From Monocercomonoides exilis (taxonomy: Eukaryota > Preaxostyla > Oxymonadida > Polymastigidae): a stretch of 64,000 nt of DNA. This document shows, piece by piece, positions 22,620 through 35,490 of this stretch. The notes beneath the pieces are model-generated. The model made no database searches. It had not been told where the DNA came from and saw only the letters and a program-made list of their open reading frames with translations. The stretch lies in contig LSRY02000030.1 in assembly GCA_001643675.2 (NCBI GenBank), positions 978,501 to 1,042,500 of the forward strand, given 5' to 3'. The position numbers were made by a program, and so were the translations under genes. Every line of letters begins with the position of its first letter. The first letter of the stretch is position 1.

Positions 22620-23586
22620 GGGTCAGTAATTTATCATATCCCCTTTTTTTTTATCGGGACCTAAATTTTCTGGCTCATAGGAGCACTTTCAGTAAAAAAT
22701 AAATAATAGGAAACCTTTTTTAAACTTTTATATACTATGCCAGAAAAATTTTTTTATTTTTTTTATTTCTGTAAATAGATCTGGAATTTTTTGTTTTATT
22801 TTTTTGATCAAAGACTTGCTCATATTTTCACGAGCTTTTTGTTTTGAGTGTTTTGAGCTATATCATTGTAAATTAACTGAACTTATTAATGCTTTTGGTA
22901 ATTTTTCATTGTTAAACACTTCGTTTTTTAATTATTTTTTCCATTTCATTATTTTTTGACAAAATTAGAAACAATAGCAGAGTTTGAAATTGTAATGGTT
23001 TTTCGTGTTAAAGAAAAGTTGAAAAAATGATTGTTATGTGCGTTACAAAGATTTTGAAATGAAAGAATGTGATTTGAAGCAAAAAATGCTAAAATATATA
23101 AAAACATGTTTTTTTTAAAAAAAATCTCGATCATTAAAAATTAAAGATTTTCATCCTTTTAAATACCTTTGTTTATTGATTGTTTTCATATTTTCCCTTT
23201 TGAATTAACGAAAAAACTTATTTATTCAAATGTATTTATCAATTTGTCGAAATTTAGTGAAATGGAAAAAATAATAAAAAAACGAAGTGTTTAACAATGA
23301 AAAATAACCAAAAGCATTAATAAGTTCAGTTAATTTACAATAACAACACTTAAAAATCTCAGAACAAAAAGCTCGTGAAAATATGAGCAAGTCTTTGATC
23401 AGAAAAATAAAACAAAAAACACCAGATCTTTTCACTAAAATTAAAAAAATTAAAAAATATTTTCATGAATAGCTTATTATAATATATCTGAAATTTTCTA
23501 TTATTTATTTTTTTCTAAAAGTGCTCCTGTGAGCCAGAAAATTTAGGTCCCGATTAATTTTTTGGGTACCGATAAATTTCTGACCC
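22620..23586. mobile_element. Foldback (MITE-like) element A
   Basis: A 967-bp element whose halves are inverted copies (coordinates sum to 46206). It begins GGGTCAG and ends CTGACCC, flanked by TA at 22618-22619 and 23587-23588. The arms are roughly 340 bp each (about 22620-22965 and 23240-23586) and imperfect. Shared blocks include GGGACCTAAATTTTCTGGCT, CAAAGACTTGCTCATATTTT and AACACTTCG. There is no coding sequence. The TA flanks suggest mobilisation by a Tc1/mariner-type transposase. Confidence 0.8.
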
Positions 23587-23745
23587 TAATATTAATATCT
23601 ATCATTTCATTTTGTTTATATCATTTCATTTATTGTTTAATAAACAGAATAGTCAGCAAACCACCAATCAGATTTATTTCTTTTGTTTTTTTTCTGACAT
23701 TACAAAAACAATGCAGGAGTTTTTTTTTCCGTTCATTTTTATTTA

Positions 23746-24804
23746 GGGTGATTTATAAACCCAGACTTTTTTTAAAATCCGGACTTTTTTTAAAATTCAT
23801 ATTTCTCGACGAGTTTCTAAAGTTAAATTAAAGTAATTTTCATAGTTATGAATTAGCATATAACACATCTAACCATATACAAATTTTTATTTATTGTGCT
23901 GTATTTATGAAGAAATAAATAATTTTTATTTATGAAAATCTGACTTTTGAAGAATTTTTCTATTTTAATAAAACGATTCAGCTCATCTTTTATACATACA
24001 ACTTATTTTTTCTATGCAATAAACGATTTTGGTTATTTTTCATTTTCGGCAATTTGCTCTTTCCAACGGAATGAAAATCTGTCATTTTCAAAAAATCACG
24101 AGCAATGGGATTGCTTAAAAAATATTTTTCATAAGATGCAGGAGCTAGGAACTAAAACTAACCGTTGCATTAATTAATATAATAGTTACATAAAATTATC
24201 ACAAAGTTGTAATTTCTAATGATTCAGTAGGGATCAAATAAATTAATATTATTCAACTTTCAAAGATACTGAAGAAGAAAAATAATCAATTACATAAACA
24301 AATTTCAATTTTGAAATCTTTACTGAATTATTTGAAATTTCAACTTTGTGATAATTTTATGTAACTATTATATTAATTAATGCAACGGTTAGTTTTAGTT
24401 CCTAGCTCCTGCATCTTATGAAAAATATTTTTTAAGCAATCCCATTGCTCGTGATTTTTTGAAAATGACAGATTTTCATTCCGTTGGAAAGAGCAAATTG
24501 CCGAAAATGAAAAATAACCAAAATCGTTTATTGCATAGAAAAAATAAGTTGTATGTATAAAAGATGAGCTGAATCGTTTTATTAAAATAGAAAAATTCTT
24601 CAAAAGTCAGATTTTCATAAATAAAAATTATTTATTTCTTCATAAATACAGCACAATAAATAAAAATTTGTATATGGTTAGATGTGTTATATGCTAATTC
24701 ATAACTATGAAAATTACTTTAATTTAACTTTAGAACCTCGTCGAGAAATATGAATTTTAAAAAAAGTCCGGATTTTAAAAAAAGTCTGGGTTTATAAATC
24801 ACCC
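23746..24804. mobile_element. Foldback (MITE-like) element B
   Basis: A 1059-bp element with near-identical inverted arms of about 483 bp (23746-24228 and 24322-24804; coordinates sum to 48550) and a loop of about 93 bp. It begins GGGTGATTTATAAACCC and is flanked by TA at 23744-23745 and 24805-24806. The mirrored 76-codon open frames at 23947 and 24603 are identical and are by-products of the symmetry. Arm identity is very high, so it is younger than element A or kept similar by conversion. Confidence 0.88.
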
Positions 24805-25053
24805 TATGGTTATTTCAAAATAACCATTAACATTTGTTAGTTGGACATGTGAATAATTATATAAAAAAAATGAATAAATAATTAAACAAGAATATACAAT
24901 TTTGAGACTTTCAATATCAGTTTTTGCGTCAAGCATTGAATCCTTCATATTTTTTTGTTTTTAAACATTCATAAAAAGTCTTTTGTAAATCAAAAGGATC
25001 AATCTTGTATCAGTATTTTCTTTTTTCAGTAACATTGGTAAATGTATATTATA

Positions 25054-25488
25054 GGGGAAATTGAATTTTTCAAATTTTTTATTATTAACGGACATAAAAT
25101 AGTATAAGAATCATTTATAAATTAATTAAAATTTGAGATCATCTAATTTTTTGATTAATAATAATCAATGATTCTTAATATTTATGGGATAGATCAATAA
25201 ATTTTCATGTTATTTTTGAGTGCTAACCCTAAAAAGAAGAACGGGAATAAACCCTAAACCCAAGATTTGTTACGCTAACCCTAGAACCTAAACTAATCTA
25301 TTAATGTTGAGATTATTTATGAATTTTAACCCAAATTATAAAAAAAATACTGGGTTAGATCATAATGTTTTGATAGAAAATAAGAAATTTTTATGATTGA
25401 TGATCTTAAATTTTAATTAATTTATAAATGATTCTTATACTGTTTTATGTCCGTTTATAATAAAAAATTTGAAAAATTCGTGTTCCCC
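25054..25488. mobile_element. Foldback (MITE-like) element C
   Basis: A 435-bp element with about 92-bp inverted termini (25054-25145 and 25397-25488). It begins GGGGAA and has TA at 25052-25053 and 25489-25490. Shared terminal blocks include GAATTTTTCAAATTTTTTAT and AACGGACATAAAA. The interior holds several ACCCTAA-like motifs. Confidence 0.8.
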
Positions 25489-26469
25489 TATCATCTCCTT
25501 TTACCGTAACATTTTCAAATTTGTTGAAAATACATTTTTTGTTATCAATTTTTTTCTTGCAATATCTTCTCTTTTATGTAAATAAATACAATAACACAAG
25601 AAATAATCATCATGAAAAAGTTAGAATAAAATCTTTCTCTTTCAAACAATAATTTTTCATTGGCTATGAATTAAATAATCGCTTCAATGATCTTTGATAC
25701 CCTTTTGAATGGTCCAGATCTTTATTATCCAAAAAAAAAAAATGAAAAGAAAGGAAAGGAAAAGAAAAGAAAAAGAAAAAAGAAAACGTTTGTTCATATA
25801 AAAAATCATGTTTATGAGTGAACGCATTTATGTAAATGCAGAATTTATTTGCAAAAAATAAAACATTTGTAGAAAATCGTTCGAAGATAAAAGAAAACAG
25901 AAGAGTGCAAACAAGATAACAAGTTGGAAAATATAACGTTAAATTATTTTTGTAAACAAAAAATAAAAAGGAAGAAAAGGAAAATGAAAGAAAAGAAAAG
26001 ATAAGATAAGATAAAAAGAATAAATGAACGAACAAAATAAAGAAAAGAAAAGAACATTGAAAAATAAACAAATCATTCCTTTAACATACATAAATGAGGA
26101 ATAATAATACTTATAAAACACAGTTGTGATGAAGAATGGAAAAGTTAGTGAAACAAAAATCCAAAATATGATAAATAAAAATTTTGAAACGGATGATTAA
26201 AAAAGATAAAAAAATAAAAAATAAAACGAAAAATGTTTTGAAATATAGAAATTATAATTTATTTTGAAACATATTTTAAAAATAAATAATTAATAATTAT
26301 GCTATTGTTTAAACAGAAGATAAAAAAGGGGGAAAAAATAAAAGCAAAATAACCACTACAATTACAAAAATAAGAATAAAAGAACTCTCATAATGCATTC
26401 CAAATAATGAAGAAAACGTGTCAAAATCAGGGTTATAAATCATCTAATCTCGTCTTTATTCATCCATAT
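25489..26469. other. AT-rich intergenic DNA
   Basis: Purine-rich AAAAGAAAAG tracts at about 25735-25790 and 25970-26050. No gene is supported; it is the 3' side of the minus-strand surface-protein gene. Confidence 0.4.
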
Positions 26470-29400
26470 TCAATCGTTTTCATCGCTCTCAGAGTCGTAG
26501 TCTTCGAACACAGCAATCAGATGCTGATGAAAGGTCAAATTGGACGACAGCGGAACAGGAAGAGGAAGCTGATGAGGTACCAAACTTGTCGAGTTCGTGT
26601 GCAAATAAGATGCATTTGAAGAAGAAGAAGAATCATTTCTGGATGAAGCTGGCTGTGTCTGTCCTCTTCTGTGTCTGTGTTCTTGTTGTTGCTGATGGTT
26701 CTGCCCTTGTTCAGCCACACTCCCTTCTCCCTCAACATTTCGATGCTCATTTGAAATTCTCCGAAAAGTGTCTATTTCTCCGATGCCTCTTCGTTCTGTG
26801 TTGTCGCAAGTGCTGTCTCTTCCATTGGAACTGGAGGTGTTTGTGTGAGCGTGTCTGCTCCGTTGTCGGATGGCTGAAATGAGAAGAGGTGTTTGCACTG
26901 GAGAAAGAGGCTGTGAAGGTGCTCTTTCATTGTTCTGCTCATCAGATGAAGAGGATGAAGAAGAAGAAGATGTTAAAGAGGATGAAGAGGATGAAGATGA
27001 TGAAGATGATGGAGGAGACAAAGAAGGAGAAAGAGAGAGAGAAGAAGAAGAGAACGCAGGTGTGGGAATTGGAATTGATGTTGGTGTTGGTGAAGGATTT
27101 CCAGAAGATAACGTTGATTCAGATGCAACAGTATCATCAATTGAAGAAGAATGATTACGTGTTGGTGATGAAGGAGATAGAACTGATAGAGAAGCTGGTG
27201 TAAAAGACGATGTTAGAGATTGCTGCAGAACATTTTCCGATGCAGCAGACGAAGCAATCACTGACTGCTCGTTCTCTAACGCTTTTTGAGAAGAAGATAG
27301 AGAGTTATTTACAGAAGAAGAAGAAGAAGATGATGATGATGATGATGAAGCAGAAGAAGTTGAATCAGGAGCATCCAAAGAAGGAGAAGCTGAAAAGTGA
27401 GAGAGAGAAGCCAATGCTGTTGCACCCACAGTCACATTCTGAGTGTTCTGTTGCTGTTCAAGTGGAGGAGAATGAGGTGTCAGGCACAACGAAACAACTT
27501 CACTGGCAGGCCGAGAAATTGGTGTTGGGGGCGATGAGACAGGAAGAAGAGAAGAAGAGGTGGAGGAGGAGGCGGAGGAGGCAGATGAAGAGTCTGCAGG
27601 AATGTCCTGAAGATGATAGACGAAGGCTGACGAGGACGAAGGGCGGGGTGTGGGCGGAACAGATGCCTGGCTGTGTGTCTGTTTGACTGGCGACATTCCA
27701 AAGGGAAAGAGAGTGGAAGAAGAGAAGAAGGAGGAGGAAGGGTTTGAAGACGATGAAAGAGAAGAAGAAGAAGAAGAAGCTGATGATGTTGAGGATGGAG
27801 TGACTGAATAATAAGGCGGTGGGCAGCTGATTGGGGTGAAAGGAGGAGTGCAGCAACTGGGCGTGGCAAGAGACAGATGTGATGTCACAGACGACGCTGG
27901 CTGAGGAAAAGCAGATGAAAGAAACGAGGCAGAAGGCGTCGGCGGAGGAACAAACTGGAGCGACGAGGAAGTCGAAAGAAGGTTTTGTTGTGGCTGAAAT
28001 GTCTGATAATGTGAATGGTGAAGCGATGTTGTGAAAGGCGAAAGCGCAAGTGAATAGATTCTGGAAGACGAGGCGCCGTATCCGGTGCGACTGCGGGCAG
28101 ACGCTGTTAGCGAAGGCATTGCACTCATCTGAGCATCTGTAGCAACTGAATTTGCAGATGCAGAGGAAGACGAAGATGTGATTGCTGACTGCAATGGCGA
28201 GGAAAGATGGATCTCCACTTCCACAATTGGCTCGATATCTTCATCATCTTCATCGTCGCTGCCTTCATTGTTGATGTTTCCGTGCGGCTGCGACGATGAA
28301 TGAGATGAGATACCTGCTGTTGTGCTCATCTGACCCAACTTCTTCTTCTTCTTCTTCTTCTTCCGTGGATTACTGGCTGCTGAGAGTTGCCTTCCTCTTT
28401 CTCCACTCGTTCCATTTGTAGTTGTCTCAGCACCATAGCGAGCTCTTCCTTTTGCTCTGCCTCTCTTCGGCTGCAAGTGCTCTCCAGCAGGCTCTGTGTG
28501 CTTCCCCTTTTTTATCCAATTCACACCGCCGCAGCAGAAGAACAGAAACACCCCAACCATCACAATCACTGCGGGCCACACCCACCACAGCTCCCTGAAC
28601 CAATACAAGACAGATGCTGAGCTTGTGCTCTTTGTCGAGTCGCCTGTGCTGACCAGGTTCTCAAAGTCCTCTCTGTTTGTTGGGTAGTTTCCCCCACAGC
28701 CCACAAAGCCGTTGGCCATCCACAGATCGCCAACAGAGCCAGACACAGTAGTTACACGAGGCTCAGCTGAGGTCGAAGTGCACGAAAGGAAAGAGCCGCA
28801 GTGCACTCCGCCTTTCATTGAGGTGCTGGCAGATGGCTTTGAGGACGATCTTGTTGGATTGTTTGAGGCGTCACATGATTCGCATGGTGTATCCAATGAT
28901 TCAAAAACTGATGATTCACTTCTTCTTGTTGTTGTTGCGGCTGATTGAGTGAATGCTTCGTCTTCATTTAAAGAAGCTTGCTCTTTCTTTACTTTCTTTG
29001 ATTTCTTCACTTTCTGTCCGTTGTCTGCACCGTAAACATCGCTGCCCAGACTGCTCCTTCCGCACGTATTCTTCACAAACGAGATGCTGCGGAAGAAGAT
29101 CGGTGTTGCTGTTGTTGACTGCCCGTAGATGTACACTCCTCCTCCTCCATTTTGCTTTGCGTCACACATTTTGATTTTGCACTTCTCCATCAAAAGTGTC
29201 TTTTCCATGTCCATCACAGACAAGGCACCGCCAGACACACTTGCTTGGCAGGAATAAAAAGTGCAATCTGAAATGCCGTCTTCTATTATCCAGCTCCCTT
29301 TCACCTCCATTGCGCCTCCCCAACACGACAAACACGAAGTGAAATTAGATGATTCAACATCCACATGAATGTACTCCGTACATATTGCTCCTCCTCTGCT

Positions 29401-30898
29401 GCTTGATTTGCAGCCAATAAAAGAACAGGACGAAACAGAAAGCAAAATTGTGGTGATGTATGAAACAGCAGCTTGATGATAATCACTGCTTCTATCTCGT
29501 TGAATTCCTTGTTTTTGATAAATACCATTCGTTTGTTTTGTCTCCTCCTTGTTCATCTTTTCTTCTTCTTCTTCTTCATTTTCTTCTTCAAAGGAGATGA
29601 AATTTGATTCAGAGGCATCTAAAGATGCAACATAAATTGCTCCTCCTGAACCAAAAGCGTCATCCGTGCAACAATTCGTAAATAAACATCTGGTGAGTGA
29701 AATAACAATAGTTTCATCTTCATTTCTTCCAGCTTCATTTCTGAGCCCTCTTTCGTCTCCGCAGATCTTCACTGATTTTGACATCCCACTCACAATTATG
29801 CATATACAACCTCCATTAATATCCTCAGCCAAGCACCCAATCCAACTTACATCTGTAAAAATGAACAAAGTTTCGTCTGAATCATCAGTCGTTTCAGAAT
29901 TCTTTGTCTGATTGATACATAATATCCTTGGCAGACGATTGTCAAATGCTATTTTTGATTTGTCGTGGGATTCATCAATGCCTGGAACGATTTCATCTTT
30001 TCTCATCGCTTTGAATTCATGTTTGTAAGAAAGCAGACGCTCAACAGCTATTGAATGCCTAATGCAAGATTCAAACGTTGAATTTAATACTTCTATAATT
30101 TCAGGTTTAATATTAACTTTTTGTTCGCTACATAGCCTCTGAATTAATAAACTTGAAGTTCCTAATAATCCCCAGTTAAGTCCACCATAAATTGCATCAT
30201 CCACTCCAAAAAATTGCACTCCATTAATATGCAAACTTCTTTCACTTCCTATAAATTCATTTTTTTGATCCTGAGGAGCATTATGACCTTGGTAAATAGT
30301 AATATTTCTAAAATTGCATTCATTCAAAATTGTTTCAAGAGCACATCCATCAAAAAGTAAAGGTCGTCCAATAGGTTCAATCATTTGTGACAAATCCATA
30401 TGAGTCAAAGAAATTTGTGAAAATTCACTTATGCTTCTTGCAAACGACGTTGATGCCACTTTATTTGGAGATAAGCATGTGTAGTTCAAAAAAGAAATGT
30501 GGACTTGGCCTCCATTTTCAATAAAATGGTGGGAAAACGGTACGCTATCGATTACTAAAAAATTGCACAAAATAAAAACAGAATGCACATCCACAACAGC
30601 AAAGGATGATGAATTAAAAGAACAGCTGCAAGAAAGTTTAAGGCTGCTATTTCGCAAATTAAATTGGTGAAAATCATTAATAAACAATGGTGTACGATCT
30701 GAACAAAGTGTGGTCAGCAAAGATTTGCACACTAAAGAGAAGTTTGATAAAGTAAAAAAGTGAAAAAATAAATATCAGCAAACATTGTTTTTTATAATTC
30801 ATCATAGATGGAAACTGCAAATCATCGAACTGGCAAGCAGTTAATCGAGATATTAATTTAAATATCCAAATGCACAAAAAAATGAGCATTTTTAACAA
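26470..30898 (-). CDS. Single-pass beta-helix-type surface protein with Ser-rich tail
   Basis: Two exons are inferred. Exon 1 (30898-30784) starts MLKMLIFLCIWIFKLISRLT, a signal peptide. A 52-nt intron (30783-30732, GTTTGC...TTTAG) keeps frame into exon 2 (30731-26470), ending TGA; about 1458 residues. The ectodomain has repeated Cys and GG-A-I turns (GSGGAIYVAS, SRGGAICTEY, GGGVYIYG), the beta-helix pattern of the 13-kb receptor. A membrane helix near residues 750-780 (VWPAVIVMVGVFLFFCC) is followed by GVNWIKKGK. The tail of over 650 residues is Ser/Pro/Thr-rich low complexity with a Lys run (KKKKKKKK) near residue 820. No kinase domain is seen. Probably a surface adhesin; function unproven. 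Confidence 0.8.
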
Positions 30899-31094
30899 TG
30901 TTGTTCATAATAATTATAATAAGAATGATCAATGAAATTTTGAGTATTTTTTGAACATTGTTCTATTTTCATTTGCATATTGTTTTAATGTAAGAAATAT
31001 TTAAATGAATCTCCGTGGATTATTATTTGTCAACAATATATATTCAAATGAAGGGACCAATTGTTTCAAAAATAAATTTTTTTCATTTCACATT

Positions 31095-34005
31095 ATGTTA
31101 AACCACGTTGAAATAACGTTAGTCAAAGGTGAAAATCTTGTTTCAAGTGCAGAGGCAAGAGAATTTGATCCATTTTGCATTCTGTGCCTTGGAAAGCAAA
31201 GATATATTAGTACAATAAAACATGGAGTAAATCGTGTGCTATGTTATTTTTTCTTTGCTGCACGCAATTAAAATTTCCTGCTTTTTCATATTCTCTTTCT
31301 AAATCGTTCTTTCAGCAAAATGGAACGAAAGTTTCATTTTTGACAAAAACGAATTATCTGCACCTCTTAAAATATTTTTAATGAAAAAGAATCGTGATGA
31401 ACCAACAGAAAACATATTTATTGATGTTGCCGAGATTGATTTAGAACAGTTATTGACTTCAATGCCATTGGCTGAAACAATTACCTTGAAAACTGGAACA
31501 ATATCTATTTCTTTAAGTGAACCGAAAATGAATCCGGATCATGCTCGTTCATCTCCTGTAGCCATAGACGCATCTATGGCACGTCAAACATTAGACCTTT
31601 ATCGAAAGAGTGATCAAAGCAACATTCAAACGTTATTTATGAATAATGAAAAAATTGGTCCAAGAAGGCGTAGAAATGGAATGAAGCATAAAATGCAAAA
31701 GAGCTCCGAGGCAAATGATATTCGTGCGTCTGGACAGCATCATTTTCTTGATTATATTCATCGACTCGATCGCAAAGGAGAAAAAATAGGAGGCAAAGTG
31801 TATGGAAATTATGACAATACCTTTTCTGATCTGAATGAAGAAGAAACGTATGTTCCTCCAACTTCTCTTCCCGAAGAGCATGAAGAAGCAGACGAAGAGC
31901 TTGCAGAGAAAGAGAAAAGATGGGCGCGCATTGCTACTTTTCTGAGCAAGCCCTTTGATTACCGCAGCAAATACATAGCAGAGCTGCAGCAGCTGGACGC
32001 GATGGGTGCAATCAACCTGGACAGAATCCGACGAGAGCAGATTCCCCCAATCACCATCAAATACTGTGCAGCGCTGTTTTTTGTTCCGAGAGAAGGCGAG
32101 GTAGAGGAAATCAGCGGAGGGCTAGTGAGGGATGTGGTTGCACTTGCTGAGCTGTTTGTGGAAAGGGGATATCGAGTTGTGTACTTCTGCGATGCAACGC
32201 CGAAGGAGTATATGAAATGGATGGATTGGCTGATGGCGACGGTGGAAGATGAGATCTTCTGCTATTTCGGAGGGTATGGCGCTCAAGTTGATGTGAATGC
32301 ATTCAGAAATAAAAGGATGTCGAGAAAGGATATCAGAGAAGATAGCAGAAAGATGACACAGATAATGCTGTTTTCAAATGAGGAGCAGAGGAAGAGACTA
32401 AGGAACAGACAAGGTGATGGAGAAGAAGATGGTGAAAGGATGGCTGGTGAGGAAAGGCAATCATTTGGAGTAAACATTCAGAATGAAGCGCTCGATGATC
32501 AAGAAATTTATCAGTTGATTGTACGAAAGGAATATCCTGAAACTCGTCTTGTTCTGTTCAAAGACATCAGAATGAACGATGAAATATTTGGGCCTTCGTC
32601 ATTTTCACATTCGCCTTCTGCTTCAACTTCATCATCATCCTCTTCCTCTTCCTCTCGTTTTGATCAACATCTTGTTCTTCCCCCTCCAAGTGTTGTATCT
32701 GTCTCTTCACTTCACTCTGCATTTTCTGTTTCCTCTTCTGAATCTTCTGAAGACACTTCCATTTCGCCTTCTTCTGCCTTTGTGAATCTGTTAAAAGAAA
32801 ACCCTTCTGCTTCATTCAGCGACTTAGCACAGAATGGAATGCGTTTGAAAACCGATTATGAAGAAGACATCGAAGATGAGTCGGTTGAAGATAATGCTAA
32901 CACTCATCCTTCTTTCCAAATTGCCTGTTTCGATGAAGAGCTGAGCAACGACCAGATCATTGTGACGCTTGTGGCTGAGGAGACAGAGATACAATTGAAT
33001 GAAATCGACGAAGAGCTGCTGGGTGTGCCTCCTGAAGAGATCACGTCCATCCCTGAAGAAGACGAGCCGTCTGCGATTGAGCAGGAGATGGCGACGGTGC
33101 GGTGGGCGCAGTTCTGTGCAGAGCTGGCGAAACCTGCTCCGTACACGAGCAAGTACAAAGAGTATCTGCAGAAGCTGGATGCGATGGGTGCGCTGAACTT
33201 GGAGCGTATAACCAGAGATCAGATTCCGCCAAACATTTACATCGACCACTGTGCAGCTCTGTTCATCAACCCGTATGAAGACCTACCACACACGCTTGAT
33301 GCAGGTCCCTTGGGCGATGCACTGCTTTTGGCGGAGCTGTTTCTGGCACGTGGGTATTATGTGGTGTACTTCTGCGATGCGACACCGCACGAGTACTACA
33401 GATGGATGGACTGGCTGCTGGACAATGTGGAGACGGAGTTTGTGTCTTTCTTCTCAGGGCATGGCACGCAGATACCAGACACGACGGGGAAGGAGGCAGA
33501 CGGGCTGAGCGAGGTGCTGGTGTTTTATGACTCGACGAGGAAGAAGAAAGCAGCAGGGGCAGATGTGCCGAAGATCGAGCCAATTCAGGGCATCACGAAC
33601 GAGACAGTTGATGACGACTGCATGTTCAGTTTGATTACAAGCAAAGAATATCCGCAGACGCGTGTGGTGCTGCTGACGGACTGCTGCCACTCAGGGACGA
33701 TGTTCAACTTCGATCAGGAGATCCCGCCAGACGCACACGGACTCACTCCTCCGATGAATGTGGTGTGTGTCGGCTCTGCGGAAGACAGCCAGACTGCAAA
33801 GCAGACTGTGTTCAAGGGAACAGAGTCGGGTGTGTTCACATACAACTTCACGCAGCTGCTGAAGGAGAAGCCGCACACCACATTTTTGGAGCTGAAGGAG
33901 CACATGGACAAGAAGATCAAGAAGTATCAGTCGATACAATTAACTGGGTCAACATCTGAGTTGTATTCTCATCCAATTATTGTTGATAATGATGATGCTG
34001 AATAA
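31095..34005 (+). CDS. C2 domain plus tandem inactive/active metacaspase
   Basis: Two exons, 31095-31233 and 31316-34005 (TAA), about 942 residues. Donor GTGTGC and acceptor TTTCAG join frames to give VNPKWNESF, the C2-domain signature; the N-terminal MLNHVEITLVKGENLV and REFDPFCILCLG complete that fold. The C2 domain may bind calcium or lipid. Two peptidase C14 (metacaspase) domains follow. Domain 1 (about residues 270-480) has FGGYGAQ where the catalytic His lies (Tyr at residue 367) and KDIRMND in place of the Cys motif, so it should be inactive. Domain 2 (about 600-942) has FSGHGTQ (His 762) and TDCCHSG (Cys 837), so it is a likely active Arg/Lys-specific protease. A Ser-rich linker separates them. 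The start could lie further upstream in an unseen exon. Confidence 0.88.
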
Positions 34006-34499
34006 AGAATATGAGCAAAACTGTTATAATTAATAGTAAAATTTATCTGAATGAAACATTGGCGCTTGTTAGTCTTCTGTATAATAATCATATCTGTAAA
34101 AGCATCTGAATATTATATTAACCATTGGGCTGAATGATGAAAAGTTTTATCGAATAAATGTTGAAACGACTATGTCATGATTTTCATTATTTTAGAAAAG
34201 AAATCTAAAAAAAATGACTTTTTAAAGTGTATAATTTTTTGTTTTAATAACAATAACTTTTTAAGTTTTTATAATTTTTACAAAGAATGATTTTCCTAAA
34301 TAACTTCAATTTTTTGTTGAAATATCATACTTTAAGTAATTAAATTTTCATATAAATGATAAGAATTCTGCAAATGGATACTTCACCGGTTCATCAGAAT
34401 TCACTTTATTTTATGATAAAAGTATTTATCATAGTTTAATACTTATTTGTCCAAAATATCCGACCGAGGAAATCATTCTTTGTTAAGATTAATATTTTT

Positions 34500-34544
<45 letters not shown>

Positions 34545-34562
34545 GTTGAAAACGTTATGAAA
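34006..34562. other. Intergenic DNA with a 42-nt poly-A tract
   Basis: AT-rich 3' region of the metacaspase gene. A run of 42 A occupies 34501-34542, directly beside the second Merlin-type relic. No gene is seen. Confidence 0.5.
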
Positions 34563-34564
34563 TA

Positions 34565-35490
34565 TTATTTTGAAGGACTATATTCAGTCGAACTTTTACT
34601 GTTTCCTGCTCCAAACGGATCAAAATCATCATCTTCTTCAATTTCACGAAAAGTATCATCGGCATCTGAAATTTCTTCTTCATCCATTTCTTAAAGAATT
34701 TCATTTTCCTCTTCAATCAATTCATCAGGTTCACAATGGATCAATTCTTTCATCACATCTTCAAACTGAAGCTTCAACGAACTTTCAACCAAAAACATTG
34801 CAATCTGATCTGCAAGATATTATATTTTCAAACCGGACTGATGAACACATGACCATGAATGCTTCCATAACCCTTCAATTGTGCTTGTGCAATCCAAATT
34901 CTCTTTATTGAAGAATTCCAGCTTGTGGCAGACTGCTTCATGTTTATAACCAAACGAACTCAAACATTGGAAAGCTTTCAGTTCGTCTGAATAAATCATT
35001 ATTCGAATTTTGATGTGATTCAGAATTTTTGAGACCAGTGAAAACTTTGGTTCTGTCTGGAATTATCATCATGAATCGGAAATTAATTCATCCGCAATTT
35101 AACCTATTGATTCCTCCAAAAAATCCAAATAATCTTTTTTTTCCACATTTTTGTTCCTTTTTTCTTTTTCATAATGCCACTCAATATCGTCAGTGTTCAT
35201 ATCTCCTTCAATCTTTTTCTGACGTTTGTTCCAAATTTTAATGCAGCTGTCCATCATGACGCTTTCCCAATAAGATATTGTTTTTCTATTCACAGACAAA
35301 AGCATTGAAACAGTATTTTTTTTTTTTTTTTGATATTTTTTACTAGAGATATAGAAACACAAACAGAGTGACTCAAAAAGGCTATTTCATATTATCAAAT
35401 ACTGTTCCTTCATGAACGGAACTATTGATTTTTCTGCATCTTGGACAAATCCAATATCTGTGTCCTTCTTCCATTCTGCCCGTTTTTTCT
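34565..35490 (-). pseudogene. Decayed Merlin/ISXO2-type transposase, second copy
   Basis: Read on the minus strand from 35490: a zinc-ribbon block GHRYWICPRCRKINSSVHEG, a helix-turn block NTVSMLLSVNRKTISYW, then MMIIPDRTKVF (near 35075-35040). After a frameshift come MIYSDELKAFQCLSSFGYKH and CTSTIEGLWKHS, matching the family's second catalytic Asp region and its HTN-x-IE-x-W signature. An acidic tail (EEEISDADD) ends at TAA 34567-34565. Further TAA codons follow LKI and NEIL. Clearly non-functional and divergent from the copy at 3405-6613. Confidence 0.7.

Noticed and set aside
24373-24603. Mirrored identical 76-codon frames as a duplicated small gene (23947-24177 and 24373-24603)
   Set aside because: They lie at symmetric positions of a foldback element and follow from its palindrome. 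The peptide has no recognisable feature.
34501-34542. Poly-A run as the tail of a retroposed gene
   Set aside because: Neither side carries an intronless gene copy or flanking target duplications. The neighbour is a DNA-transposon relic on the opposite strand.
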